Shown piece by piece: positions 45,223 to 57,547 of a stretch of DNA of 64,000 nucleotides. The stretch's first letter is position 1. Every line of letters starts with the position of its first letter. The notes under the pieces are model-generated. The model made no database searches. It had not been told where the DNA came from and worked only from the letters and a program-made list of their open reading frames with translations. This DNA is from Tridacna crocea (Eukaryota; Mollusca; Bivalvia; Cardiida; Cardiidae): the NCBI GenBank assembly GCA_943736015.1, contig OX031057.1:42122501-42186500 (forward strand). Direction: 5' to 3'. The position numbers and the translations under genes were made by a program.

Positions 45223-45558
45223 AGAGTTAAAGCATATGACCAAAAGGTCCAAAGTTCAAAGAGGAGTTGGTTTCAATTTTTGGACTGCTCATTGGCCAAC
45301 ACATTTGGCATGAGTACTGGTGTAGTTCCCAGGAGCCAGAATTGAGACAGATTAGTTTAAGTTGTAAGAACTTGTTTCCCAATCGGTGCAAATTAAATAT
45401 GTTTAAACTAAATTTTATAAATCAACAGTTTACTATGTCTTATACATAATATTACACTCAAAGTGTGCACAAAAAAATAAGTTAATACAACACTCCACTG
45501 CATTTTGAACTTCAGCCAATTAATGATTACATTACAATCTGTATGTCTAGATCTTTCA

Positions 45559-45835
45559 ATTACCCCTTTACCATACAATCCCAAGCTTTAGCAACCTTTA
45601 GAGAGAAGCTGTTTGAAATATGGTGGGAAAAAATGCATTCTCTCCCTCTCCCACAGTATTTTTTATCCCTTTTAACCCTTTACCTAACAATCCCAACTTC
45701 TAACGACCCTGAGGTAGAAACCTTTTGAATATATAGTCCGAAAAGGAGAAAATGCCGGTAACCACCATTTTCTCCTTTTCCCACAATGTTTTCTACCCTT
45801 CCCAAAACAAATATCAATTTTGTGTTATCTGGATA
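45559..45835 (-). mobile_element. Two family A MITEs, one inserted into or abutting the other
   Basis: A copy truncated at about 45672 is followed at TTAACCC by a second S arm and hairpin, itself cut off near 45835. Confidence 0.68.
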
Positions 45836-45904
45836 AACTATTACGAAATGATACCAAGGGGGAAAACACATGGCTCAGTCTTACACTAGATGGTGAAAAA
45901 AAAA

Positions 45905-46180
45905 TTAACCCATTATCACAGGATCCTGAGATTAAACGAGCCTGAGAAATTTTAATCTGAAAACATTGTGGAAAAAAAAGAGAAAAAATGCTGGTAACCA
46001 GCATTTTCTCCTTTTCCCACAATGTTTTCTGACCTTTAAGAAACAAATGTAATCATTTGAGCCATGTTTTATTTGTCATCTGCAAAAAATTTTAAAGACG
46101 TAATTTAAGACAAATCCAAATTGGAAGCATGTGCAGATGACCAAAAAAAAATTTAATGCAACCCAAAAATTGGAATTAAT
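45905..46180 (-). mobile_element. Family A MITE plus extra L-arm piece
   Basis: S arm, hairpin and L arm, followed after 46115 by an L-arm fragment in the other orientation. Confidence 0.7.
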
Positions 46181-46284
46181 AATACACTGACAAATTCTTG
46201 CTGAATTGTTTAGTAGTGGGTTAGCATCTACTATCAAAATGTCAGAACGTTACAAACTGTGACATTCCATCAAAACTCTTTACC

Positions 46285-46677
46285 AGAGCTCCAGATAAAG
46301 GGAGTAATTTCAATTTCATTATTTAACCCTATATCAAACAATTCCTGGTTTTTATGACCTGAGTTAGAAACCTTTTGTAAACATTGTTGAAAAATGAGAA
46401 AATGCTGGCAACCAGCATTTTCTCCTTTTCTTACAATGTTTTCTACCTTGTCAGAAACAAATTTCAATTTTTGAGTCACATTTATTTTGTTGTCTGCAAT
46501 TGCTTTCGATTTGGACCAGTCTTAAATTTTGTTGTTTGGGAAACAGGGTTAAAATATTAGTTATTCTGCACTAAACCCACTGCACTAAACCCTATGTAAT
46601 GGGTACTCCCACAACTTAGGGTTTGGAGGAGAAATAACTGATTTAGAATGCCATCATTCCTTCATATCTGGAGCTCT
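46285..46677. mobile_element. Family C foldback MITE split by a family A insertion
   Basis: Halves 46285-46322 and 46553-46677 carry the same AGAGCTCCAGAT ends; the right half also keeps CCCTATGTAATGGGTACTC. Confidence 0.8.
46323..46552 (-). mobile_element. Family A MITE nested in a family C element
   Basis: 230 bp, TTAA at both ends; flanked by the two halves of the family C foldback. Confidence 0.85.
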
Positions 46678-46682
46678 GTTGC

Positions 46683-46912
46683 TTAACCCATTACCACACA
46701 ATCCCTACTTTTGACGCCCCTGAGTAAGAAGCCTTCAGAAAACATTGTGGGAAAAGGAGAAAATGCTGGTAACCAGCATTTTCTCCTTTTCCCACAATGT
46801 TTCCTATTTGTTACAAAACAAATTTTTAATTTTCAGTCACTTTTATTATTGTCATCTGCAAATGCTTTCAATTTGGACAAGCCTAAAATATTGTTGTTTG
46901 GTAATGAGTTAA
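46683..46912 (-). mobile_element. Family A MITE, full length
   Basis: 230 bp with both TTAA ends, only six bases after the end of the family C element at 46285-46677. Confidence 0.88.
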
Positions 46913-46931
46913 CTGAATACTCTTATCTTTT

Positions 46932-47120
46932 ACTGGGTAGAAAACATTGCAAGAAAAGTACAAAATGCTGGTCACCAACATTTTCTTCTTTACCCATAAT
47001 GTTTTCAGAGGATTTTCTTCTCTGGATCTTTTACTATAACTCTGTATTATGTAGTAAAGCCTTAACTTGAAATCTGTAAGCGCTTTCAAGTTAGACATGT
47101 CTACCATTTTAGAAGTACTA
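46932..47120 (+). mobile_element. Broken family A pieces
   Basis: Hairpin plus S arm (46932-47064), then an inverted L-arm scrap (47065-47120). Confidence 0.6.
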
Positions 47121-47337
47121 ATAAATGCAACAGATGGTCCTATTTTAATTCTTATGTCGAGATCAATATTGCTGCATTTGCTAATCCCCGCATAAACAAT
47201 CATACTGCAGATCTGACAAATGTTAAGGTGTCCTTGTAAATAAGGCCAAAATACTTTTGATATGGTTTCCAGCAGTTGTCCCTTTACTTCCATCCTCCAG
47301 TGATGGGGAGCAAGTTGACATGTACTATAGAACAGCA

Positions 47338-47740
47338 TGCTTTACTAAATGACATAATCTTAAGACTTATCCAAATTCAACGCATTTTAAGACAAAAAAT
47401 TTAACTCTGAAAGCACCTTTCACAAATACATGTGTTGTTGCCTTTGTAACCAGAATAGATCAAGGTCAGTAAATACAAGCTGTGGAGTCTGATCTTTCAT
47501 CTGCAGTGTCCGAGACATTCAGATGAAAAGCAACTTTGAAATTGCAATAATTTCTAGATTGAAAATGTGTGTAGGATTATTTAAGCACAGTAACATTTAA
47601 AAGTGGCTCAGAGGATGAAATTGTCTCTAAAAGAATACTAAATATTGTGTGAGAAGGAGAAAATGGTAGCCACCACCATTTTCTCCTTTTTCACCCGTTT
47701 CAAAAAACCGTCCCACTAGGCATCAATAAAAGTTTCGTTA
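47338..47740 (+). mobile_element. Broken family A pieces
   Basis: An L-arm fragment at 47338-47415 and a hairpin remnant with short arms at 47595-47735. Between them is a fragment of repeat I (AGATCAAGGTCAG near 47456). Confidence 0.55.
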
Positions 47741-47972
47741 ACCCTTTACTCCATAGATATGCATTTCATTTTCTATGCATTGTGTGTAGGAGCCTTTGGA
47801 AAACATTGTGGCAAAAAGTGAAATTGCTCGTGATGAGCAATTTCACCTTTTGCCACAATGTGTTCTACATTATCAAAAGGTGTCATATACACATAAGAAA
47901 TGGCTTCATCCTTGCTGTTATTTAGGGTCAATTAGAGATACCACAGATATGCCTTATGGGGTAAAGGGTTAA
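47738..47972. mobile_element. Family B TTAA palindromic MITE, full copy
   Basis: 235 bp, TTAACCCTTTACTCCAT at one end and ATGGGGTAAAGGGTTAA at the other. The hairpin is GTGAAATTGCTC-GTGA-GAGCAATTTCAC-type, framed by the ACATTGTGGCAAAA/TTTTGCCACAATGT steps also seen in family A. Confidence 0.85.
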
Positions 47973-47984
47973 AGTTTTAAACCA

Positions 47985-48198
47985 GCCTTTTACCATATCT
48001 TGACAAATCTGCGCTAGAAGGCTTCTGAAAACATTGTGGAAAAAGGAAAAAAAGCCAGTAATCACCATTTCCTCCTTTTCCCCCGACAATGTTTTCTAGC
48101 CAATCATAGGACTTTTGACTTATTTAGGTGCATTTTTGTAAATTGCAGCTGCAAGGAATTTTGAAGATTCCCAAATTTACCATTAGGGAAAGGGTTAA
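47985..48198 (-). mobile_element. Family A-like MITE, old
   Basis: Worn hairpin centred near 48058; right end AAAGGGTTAA. Confidence 0.6.
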
Positions 48199-48710
48199 AC
48201 TTCAGCTGCTATATACAAAGATTTGATTTGGTGCATATCCTACTGTGATAGTGAACTCTTCACCAGAAGATAAAGTTCAGATATGCCAAACTAACAGAAT
48301 CTGCAGCCACAATACTTAATTTAGGCGAAAATTTACTACGATAGAGAGAACTCCCTTAAAGGTACTATCTTTTGAACTATTATAAACTATTTCATGAAAG
48401 TTACAATTAATATTGCTATCGAAGTTTAAGTTGTGTTTTCAAACAGAAACATCTAGGTCAAGTTACTATGTTCACAAGAAGAACAGGTGCTCGAAGGAAG
48501 TCCACTATGGTACTATGTTACCTCCTCAATTTGGAAAATTGAAATTAAAGGATTTCTATTTTTAGAAATGATTTAGCTACTGTAGTTTTTTGTTTCCAGC
48601 AAGGACTATGACATCATAGCAGATAACCTTCACTTGCCTAACATGAATTATCATTTTTATGAAGAAAAATGGGTATGTTTACAATATGGAGGAAAATTGT
48701 GCTTTATTAT

Positions 48711-49699
48711 TAGCTCCACTGGCCAAAGACCAGCTGGCTCATGTCATGGCCCAGTGTCTGTTGTGCGTCCATCCATGCCTTAACTTTTATTTCAAACTAT
48801 TCTTCTCTCGAACTAACCATCCAATTTTGATGAAACTTCACATAAATGATCCTGCCATTGTCCTCTTTAAAATTCCATGAAAGAATTTGATTCCTTCAAA
48901 ATCTCTGATTACCATGACAACAAAACTGAAAAATATTGAAAATCTTCTTCTCTGAAATGATTAGGTCTAGGGCTACCAAATTTTGCTACATGTAGTTTTA
49001 TCTAGTGGACCTCTACCAAGTTCCTTCAAATAATAGCCCTGGGGTCAAAATTAGCCACGTTCCAGTGGTCACAAGTTTTATAAAATCTTTATCAAGAGGG
49101 TATCCACCAAGAGTTTTATATGGGCTTATATAGGGAAAATTTTAAAAATCTTCTTTTACCTAGCAATATGGCCTAGAGCTACCAAATTTGGTATATAACT
49201 TTATCTAGTAGGTTTCTATAAAGGGTGCCCAAATTGTAGCTCAAGGGTCAATTTGGTCCCTTCCCATGGGGTCACAAGTTTTACATGGGCTTATATTTGG
49301 AAAACTTAAAGAACCTACTTGTAACCAGCCATAAGGCCTGGTAACCATAATAAGACCTAGGGCTACTAAATTTAGCTCTGCCTCATGGTTCTGATGTTTT
49401 ACAGGGCCTTTTATTGAGGAAACTTTGAAAATCTTCTTGTTTATAACCACATATTCTGGACCAGTATTATTTGCAATGGGGCTTTATCATGTGGACCTCC
49501 ACCAGAATTCAAGTAATAGTAGCTTTGTGGAGAAAATTGACTTTGCTTGGGGATCATAGGTTTCTCGGATTTTACAGAAAAAAATAGTAATGTATGTCTT
49601 CAAGTTTGAAACAAATTGGCCAAGTATTGTAATGTTTGGCTTGTAGTGTTACTACTTATTAGCCAGTAGAGTGATACAGGGCCATCATGGCCCTCTTGT
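48711..49699 (+). mobile_element. AGCTCCACTGG element ending in a GGGCCATCATGGCCC hairpin
   Basis: TAGCTCCACTGGCCAAAGAC start, repeats of CTAGGGCTACCAAATTT and a CAGGGCCATCATGGCCCTCT end. About 1 kb, non-coding. Confidence 0.68.
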
Positions 49700-51014
49700 T
49701 GAGTCATTTGAATATTAAAAGTAATTTACTAGCATAGGCGTAACTTCTACTACGCACACCATGCACATGCATAATGTAAAAAAATCGAGAATAGGTCGTA
49801 GGTTTACCTGTTTTCGCGTATAAGATCAGAAATATCTTAATTATATGGCTCCGATTCAGTTTGGTTGATTCCGAATTGCTCTTGTCATCTGCCTTAGAAA
49901 ATGGCCAACTACATAAATAAGTGCAGTCTAGCTTTCTGAACCTTCAATACTATCAGTGCTTTGGTGACGTGCGCATATTTACTTTTTCTTGGCCACATCC
50001 ACGACTAGTAACGAAGGCATGTCTGATATTTTTTCACTGATGCCATTCAAAAACACTTCTGCTTTCAATTTGTTCGAGTAGGCAGTGAATATGTGACACT
50101 ACATAATTATATGTTAATTAGGTATTTTTCAGATCAACAAAGCAGTTTCATCAATGAAACAGTTCCAGCAAGGACTAGACTGCCTCGTCATATGCTCGCG
50201 GTACTTACGCTTACGCTGCCAATATAAACTACAAAGAAGAGAAGGCGCTTATTATTATCATGAATTAACTTACTATTATATTCAGTTTGTTCAAATAAGT
50301 CGTCATACAGCGGTTTTGAAAGGGCATTCCAGTCTCTTTCGGTGTCTTGACGTGTGTACCCAAACAACAGCCATCTTTGATGATGACGTCATGTATTCGC
50401 GGTAAATGAGAAAACTTGTGTATGGTGGCCTGAATGTATCATATATTTACTTCAAGGTAGTTCATAGGACTTATTTGTTTTCAGTTTTGTGCAGCTGAAC
50501 CGTATATCGGTCAGAATTTGATGGGAATTATATTTTTTCAGAGGGAAAATGGGTGATAAAGGTACTGAATAAGCATATCTACATTGATTTTTTTTATTGA
50601 TTAGTTACCGATAAACGAAACATTCTTGGGTTTTCTTTTTCCGTTTGACAGTCTCCCGTGACGGCTTTGCATCCATAAACGACCGTTAGGTGCCGCTAGT
50701 ATTTGTTTATATCAGAAAATACCGTTAACGCGAGGATATGAAGCCCGCGAGCATATGACGTTACAGTATACTACATGTTGAATCTTGCTCAACTGATTGA
50801 AGCCTGTTGACCAAAATACGAGAAAACATTGGTCAGAAAAGCCTACAGGAGCAAAATTAATGCTGGCTACCATAATTGTAACCAGGTTTTTTCTCCTTTA
50901 CTTTACTTTTTGTTTTGTTTAAATTTTCATTTTATCCCCATTTCTTAAATACTTGTACATGCCGAAGGATTTATTTTACAAAATCAGTTCACATGAGGCA
51001 AAGGTTGCTTTAGT
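49700..51014. other. No gene seen
   Basis: Possible hairpin scrap of a family A-like element at 50815-50900; no conserved frame. Confidence 0.5.
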
Positions 51015-51243
51015 TTAACCCTTTCCCAAACGACAAAATTTTAGACTGGTCCAAATTGAAAGCACTTGCAGACGACAAAATGAACATAACTCAAGAACTG
51101 AAATTGGTTTCCAACAGGGTAGAAAACATTGTGGGAAAAGGAGAAAATGCTGGTTACCAGCCTTTTCTCCTTTTCCCACAATGTTTTCAAAAGGCTTCTT
51201 TCTCAGGGCCGAAAGAACCAGGGATTATTTGGTAAAGGGTTAA
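51015..51243 (+). mobile_element. Family A MITE, full length
   Basis: 229 bp, both TTAA ends present; isolated copy outside the dense 35-48 kb cluster. Confidence 0.88.
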
Positions 51244-52313
51244 AGCGCGAAAGATCGTGGATCGAATCGTTGAGCTCTTACAAGTTTTCGAAACTAATAT
51301 AGATTGGCAGAATATTTACAAATTCAAACCTTCGTACGCAATCTCCGATCCAGTTGCTTTTGTTTTTACTTCCAAATTTGTACTGTTTCAACAATGCCTT
51401 TCCGTCCTTATGCGTCAATGAAGAAGAAATAACCTAATTCAGTATTTCGTACAGTGAGCCGTTCTACATGCACGAGACAGACAATAACATTGGCCAAGTT
51501 TAAGAAATAAATAGAACTATTTGACGAATTTTACGATAACTCAAAATGATTTCAAATTCAACTCTTTGTGTAAAAAGGATTTTTGAAATCTACTTTGATT
51601 CCATATAATTATATTCATATTGCATCAGGATTATTTATTGGATTTACAGATGTATCATACCAAATAAGACTTTTAGTTTCGTTAAATTGATTTTCCTACT
51701 TACGCCGGTAAGATAACCGACCTCTCAAATTGCACGGGCTCCATTCATGTTTGACAATGTGAAGGCCAGATGCATTCGGCATTACTCGGGTGATGGGAGC
51801 GCTATGCATATGGTGTCGCACCACTGCGAGATTGCTTCCGGGTCGTAGTCAAAAGTAGTCCTATGTGAAATTTTGCAGTAGCACTTTTGTTGCACTGTTA
51901 CACGGAGCCGAGATGGCTTGGAGGTATATGATTAATATTTGCTTGAAATTTGGGCAATGGGGGACCACTTAGATGTGTTTTTATTGTGCACTGACAGGAC
52001 GACTTTGTAATAGTGGAGGAACAAAAACTTGGTATCATAGCGGTGAATAGGTGTTCCTGAGAGGATAAAATTTAGGGTGCCTAAGTTGGTTGGAAATTAG
52101 CGAAAAACGCAATCGGTTGACATGTTGTTTTTTTGCATTTTTTTGCAGGCCTATGGTGGTACTTTTCAGAGTAAGGAACGGACAAGCCATAATTTTGCCG
52201 TCAAGCAATATGCAAAGCTTCATATATGGTCAATTTTGCTCTATATTCAACTAGGGAAAAAACCACAGGTATGACACCATATGAAATCGGCCGAGTTGTG
52301 ACGAGTAGGCCAG
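51244..52313. other. No gene seen
   Basis: Unremarkable AT-rich sequence. Confidence 0.5.
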
Positions 52314-52864
52314 AGGTGTGTTCAACATCGCGGGCGCTTCACAGAGCGCCTGGCGACAATGCACCTCGTTAATTGAACGCAAGCGAGCGCTCGCTTATTT
52401 TTCAAAAGTGGCGCCAAAAACAAATCTTTCTGGGACATAAGACTGGCCATCATTATAGAGTTATCTGTAAAATTCTGTAAACTATTTAATGATAAAAAAG
52501 CATGAACAATGAAAACAGTTGTATGCTGAATCTCTTTGTTCCGATCAGAGATCTGTTAATTCTCCGTGTTTATAAAAAGAAAAACAAATCGAATAAAATA
52601 CTGAAGTTGTCTTCAAAACATCTTTAGTTAACATCTAAAGGAACGAGCATGGTGTAATTTTGTCCAGTCGCCTCATTGTTTAGATTCTCATTAGACTCTC
52701 TAATTTGGATAACACTTCTGCTATTGGATGCCATCTTGGAAATACAAGCGAAACTCCTATCAAGTGTGCACGCGGGCGCTATCGAGCGCCTCAGCGGGCG
52801 CCCGCGTTCAGAACGAAAGCGCTTGAGAGCGCTCGATGCGCTCGCTCTGTTGAACGCACCTCAG
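52314..52864. mobile_element. GAGGTGYGTTCAACA inverted-repeat element
   Basis: GAGGTGTGTTCAACATCGCG start; CTCTGTTGAACGCACCTC end. The ends are unusually GC-rich and contain palindromes GAGCGCTC. About 550 bp; the two overlapping frames across its right end are not believable genes. Confidence 0.6.
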
Positions 52865-53639
52865 ATGTTCTCGATCGTTGTCTGCGGTTCTCGACGGAAA
52901 ATTGGGAAATTTCGAACTACCGGAATGAAAATCAATTTACTGAAACCCATATCATGTTGGAAAGGACAGGAAGGAACTTATGTATTTAATATTGATTGCA
53001 CCTAGATCTACATATATGTGGGCATCCAAAAATCATCCCTGCACCGAAAGACACATGTTTCATGTATCTAGAGCGCTCTAGAATCTGTGTACAGCGTCGA
53101 TCCGCTAGCATTTTTTCCCACAATATTTTTGCAAAGCCATTGGCAACATTTTAGTAACTTTATTCTTATCCGGCTAAATATAATTAGACGTGAAAATATT
53201 AATTCGATAGTCTAAAACCCAAATAGACCTAGATCTATTGCTATTTAAGGTAAGACTTGTGTAATGGAAAACAGCTAGATCTATTTCCACTAAAATATCA
53301 ACCTGCAAAATTAGCTATAATTTAAAATTAGTAGAATCTATTATTGGACTACTTTCACCGATTCATTTTTCCCCATTTTTCCTTCTTTGTATTATCATTT
53401 ATAAATCTAAAACCACTAGACTTCTATATTCTCAATTCAAAAAGAGATAATAATTACCCCCCCCCCCTTTTCAGAAAAGTATCAAAAAATAATTTGAAGA
53501 TAGACATGAACGGAATTTCTGACGCGTTAGAAAAATATTATTTCAGCATAAATCCTTAGTTATCCTTAATTATCAACCAATTAGAATGTTTGCCCCATGT
53601 TCACCCGAAGTGCATTACACAGGTCTTTCCTTAAGTTAT

Positions 53640-53910
53640 ATATTTTGGGAATGATAACTGTAGATCCAAGATCAGACTGCACGTACTGTGCAAAGCGTTG
53701 TCTGCGCATGTCATATGAGTATTTATAGAATGCCATCTAGCGGGAGATAACGCTGTACAAAGGTCAAAAGGTCAGTGCAGGAGTCGCCCTTAGAAGCCTG
53801 TGAACGGTTTAGATCAAATATTAAAGATCAGACTAGAAGAAGCTGTGCTGTCTGACCTTTGCATTTCGACATCTGCTACTGAATATCTGAAAACTTGCAG
53901 ATCTAGATTT
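53640..53910. repeat. Repeat I-like region with a copy of the 1036-1075 block
   Basis: Contains AGATCAGACTGCACGTACTG and TAGAATGCCATCTAGCGGGA; the latter is shared with 1050-1070. Confidence 0.5.
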
Positions 53911-54784
53911 ATCTAAAAGCAGCCGCATGCAAACAAGAAGAACATGATAGGCATTTTTTTTAGATAATGGTCGTTAGGACAATTAATGACTTTTAAAATA
54001 AAATAAAATAGTTGATAAAAGGAGGTAGTTATATGAAAAAAACATTTCAAAAAATGTTATAAAGCCAAACCCACTGGGCTCATTTCTATTTCTCGTAATG
54101 TTGTAGACTATTAAACTTACCTAGGGTATATCTATAATCTAGCTCTGATTTCATACTCAGATACCAAAAAGAATGTTTTGTTTTGAATCGGAAGAGAACT
54201 TTATAAAGTCGCAAAGATTGATTGCTACCGACATTCAGCTGGGATAAGCTATCATAACCAGCTAAACAGTTTAGTTTTTCAACGTTACAAGTTATTTCCT
54301 GCCTAAGTCGTCATAATTTGAAACCAAGGGCTCGCTTGTTCAAATGTCCCGCTCAGCAAATTCATTCCAGAGGACATAATTATGATAGTCATTCCAAAAG
54401 GATTCATTCCTCTGCTGATGATTTTTTCGGACATTGTTATTAACTTATTAGATAAAAGCAGCCAGTGGTTTAGGTAGAATATTGTGCAAAGTGCAATTAC
54501 ATAAAATTAATAACGCAAAGTGGTGGGTTTTATATGTTGATATATTAGCTGAGACGGAAGAAGTTCTGCTGCAGTTTAGATGCATCAGACTATTTGACTG
54601 CATCAAGTCCCTGGATGTGGTAATGTGGCCTTAGTTGTCTCGATTTTCTCATTTGCTCTCTATTGTGACGTGCACATTGTTTATCTCTATACAGCACACA
54701 AAGTTTTTGGAATTGTCCAGATCTTAAACATCTGTGCATGATGAATTGGATGTTGGTGAAAAAATCATATCTTTCTTCAAAGAA

Positions 54785-54905
54785 AAGTAGAAAACCATGA
54801 TTATGGCAAAGCGAGACTGGTGATCAGCATTTTCTTCTTTACCCACAATGCTTCAGAAGACTTCTTCCTTAGATTTGTTAAAACTCACGATAAAGTGATA
54901 AAGGA
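54785..54905 (+). mobile_element. Family A MITE remnant
   Basis: GTAGAAAACCATGATTATGG, hairpin scrap and an S-arm-like end. Confidence 0.45.
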
Positions 54906-55538
54906 CCAATTAATCTACAAAAGGTCACACTGTTCCACAAATTTATTCCATCTTTATTTTGTAAACAAAGTCAAAATGATTTATTACTTTTAGCTATCCA
55001 TACTCTCTGGTAAATTATTGAACACATTTGCCATCTGGCAATATATTTCATTTTTTTCCAATTTATTACGAGCTGTATTTGTAAACTGAATAAGCGTCAA
55101 GTACCAGTTTGATAACTGGGGTTCATATGAACCTTCAACCAAACAATCTCGGAGTTAGTCAGCCCTGCGCGAAAGATTTATCTGCGGAGTCCACTGAACC
55201 GTCATAATTTTCTGAAAACCTCACGTAACATGGAGCTATCGGGAGAGGGTTCAATTTTCTTTGGAGAACAACGCAAAATGCGCCAGGAAACCAAACAAGG
55301 CAACTTCTCTAATGTTGTTAACTTACTTAGATGAGTTAATATTCTGTGACGGCCTCCACTCCCTAAAAAGGGATGGACGCTAATTTGGCTTCCTGTTACA
55401 TCTTTGTCATAAGTACATTCTGATAGTTGAGAGAGATATATCTCTTTCAATTAATGCCAAAACAGGTTCCTGGTGATTTGGCAACCATGGTGTTTTTTTT
55501 TCTATGATCAGAAAACCTGTACTGAGATTATATGGCCT

Positions 55539-55780
55539 ATCACACGCAGAAAGGGCATTCGGACATTTGCCTAAAGTGTCGTCTCTGATCAGCCTACGCA
55601 GTCCGTGCAGCCTAATCCGAGACATTTTACGACTATTTTGTGCTAAAGAAGACTTGGGCAGAACAGAAAATTACATGAAAATGGAAAGTGTCGTTTCGGA
55701 TTAGCCTGCGCGGAATGCGCAGGCTGATCCGAGACGACACTTTACGCGAATGTCCGAATGCCCCTTTTCGCGTGTTGCAG
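55539..55780. mobile_element. Family F foldback MITE, full copy
   Basis: Arms GGGCATTCGGACATTTGC and the complement, GCCTGCGCGGAATGCGCAGGC hairpin near 55705. Confidence 0.8.
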
Positions 55781-56027
55781 ATCATAGGAGAAAAGGGGTA
55801 GCACAGTAAGACACATAGAATCCTTTGCAATTCCATTGCTTCAAAATTTGATTGAATAGTTTTGAAGAGATACGTTGAACCTATCAGAGGGCAGCCAAAG
55901 TGTGTTTTTTTTCTGTGGAAAGAAGAGCTAATTCAAGTAGGTTAAAGGCATAAAATTCATTCCCACTTCTTGACTTTAAAGATTCATCCGTACTCCTTTC
56001 AGCCAGTGTAAAACCCATTTCATTTTT

Positions 56028-56749
56028 GTGGTATTTGTCGAAGACAATACCACTACCAGTGCATTATTAGATTTTGGAAACCATGTATAGTATTTTGTGC
56101 AAAGCCGAAGGAATTAAATCCTATTAAACTCATTTTTTCTTAGGCATATGAATTTTTCGGTAGCACTCGGATACGTAACTGGAAAATGGCATGTTAAATT
56201 ACACTGGGTGAGGCCATCTATCGTTAAAATACTATTTTTCTTTTCATTGAAATTAGCTTTATCCGCTTATAGACTTCTATTGACGCAATGATACAACATT
56301 GTCGCTTGGTGCTTGGCTTTTTCGTTCCATAACCAGTTCGTCCCATGGTTTGTTCATCCCATGATTGCGCGGCACTCCATTTGAATGGGCGTGAATATTT
56401 ATAGATCGAAATAACTCATTGTAACGTTGGTAATTAAATGTAAATGACCAAAATATTTCAAAATTGTAGTTTTCAGTTGCAAACTTAATTTTATTCGATA
56501 TATTCACATGGTTTCTCTCTCTATCCATCATACATCCTACTGTCAAGGACCGTTACTCATGACTCCTTCTAATGATCAAAGAGAGACAATCAATACAAAA
56601 TAATCCTAACTTTGTCACGAGTACTCTCCCTTCAACCTAAATTGTATTCATTTGCTTAGTAGGTTGTTTTTCAAGCCAATGTTAAGTAGCATTTCTCTTT
56701 TTCTTTCAAACTATTAATTCCACACAATGGCTTCCGTGAAAAATACCAC
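56028..56749. mobile_element. Family K element, second copy
   Basis: 722 bp, collinear with the copy at 4553 and same orientation. A third partial relative, 56985-57070, follows. Confidence 0.72.
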
Positions 56750-57070
56750 TTCAGTGTTCTCAACACTTTGATTTTTGATTTATCTTCGAAAATGATAAAT
56801 CATACAAATACAGGCACGGCTGGGATTTTTTTTCTTTTCTATTTCTGTTTTTATGCATTTAGGGTGGATTACATTTCAAAACTATAACCCTATAACTATT
56901 TGGGTATATTCAAGAATTGTTTAGCTTGTCCGGTGGGTCTATTCGCGAGGAAACTAACTCTTGGTGACACATCAGTATCGGTAATTGGCAAATGGTCTAT
57001 TTTGAAGACTATGTATCGTATTTTATGCAAATGTGCAAAACTGAAGGAAATAAACCCAATTAAACTCCTA

Positions 57071-57547
57071 TGACGTCAAGACGTAAAGACATGCATATTC
57101 ACCACCAGCGTCTTAGGAATCGCTTTCAGACAGCAGCATTAAATGTCCCAAGCTTCCTTAATCCCTTGCCGACAGTGGACAGACTTTTAAATACAGGTAT
57201 TGATAACAAGAGCACGACATACGCCCGATACGCCCTACTATACACCCTATACTACGTCGTCATCAGCGAGCAACTCATTTTGCGTGGTACAGACGACATA
57301 TTCGATTTTGGAGACAAACTTGGGCAAATATCCTGCTTTCCCTATGGTCTCGTTACCATTTAGACAGTAAAGTGGGCGACGTCGTGTCGATCCACGTCCC
57401 CATTTTTTTTTCAGGGTATTTGTGATCATTTTTTGGGGAAAAGCTGTAATTCATAGACCCTAGCTGTGTATTTCTATAGTAACTTAACGACATCATGCGC
57501 TACGATACTGGGACGTAATCATCCATTCTTTCGTTTTGCCGTTTTTT
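57071..57547. other. No convincing gene
   Basis: An open frame of 97 codons (57070-57363) lies between two family K copies. It has no recognised motif and starts inside repeat sequence; most likely chance. Confidence 0.45.

Larger units (their letters stand above)
52865..55538. other. No gene seen
   Basis: AT-rich; a C run at 53457-53467; repeat I and a family A remnant listed separately. Confidence 0.5.

Noticed and set aside
52676-53005. Two overlapping frames of 94 and 109 codons
   Set aside because: They arise from the GC-rich inverted end of a repeat (few stops in GCG-rich DNA); no motif or coherent composition.
57070-57363. 97-codon frame between family K copies
   Set aside because: No recognised domain, begins at the edge of repeat sequence, no sign of splice partners.
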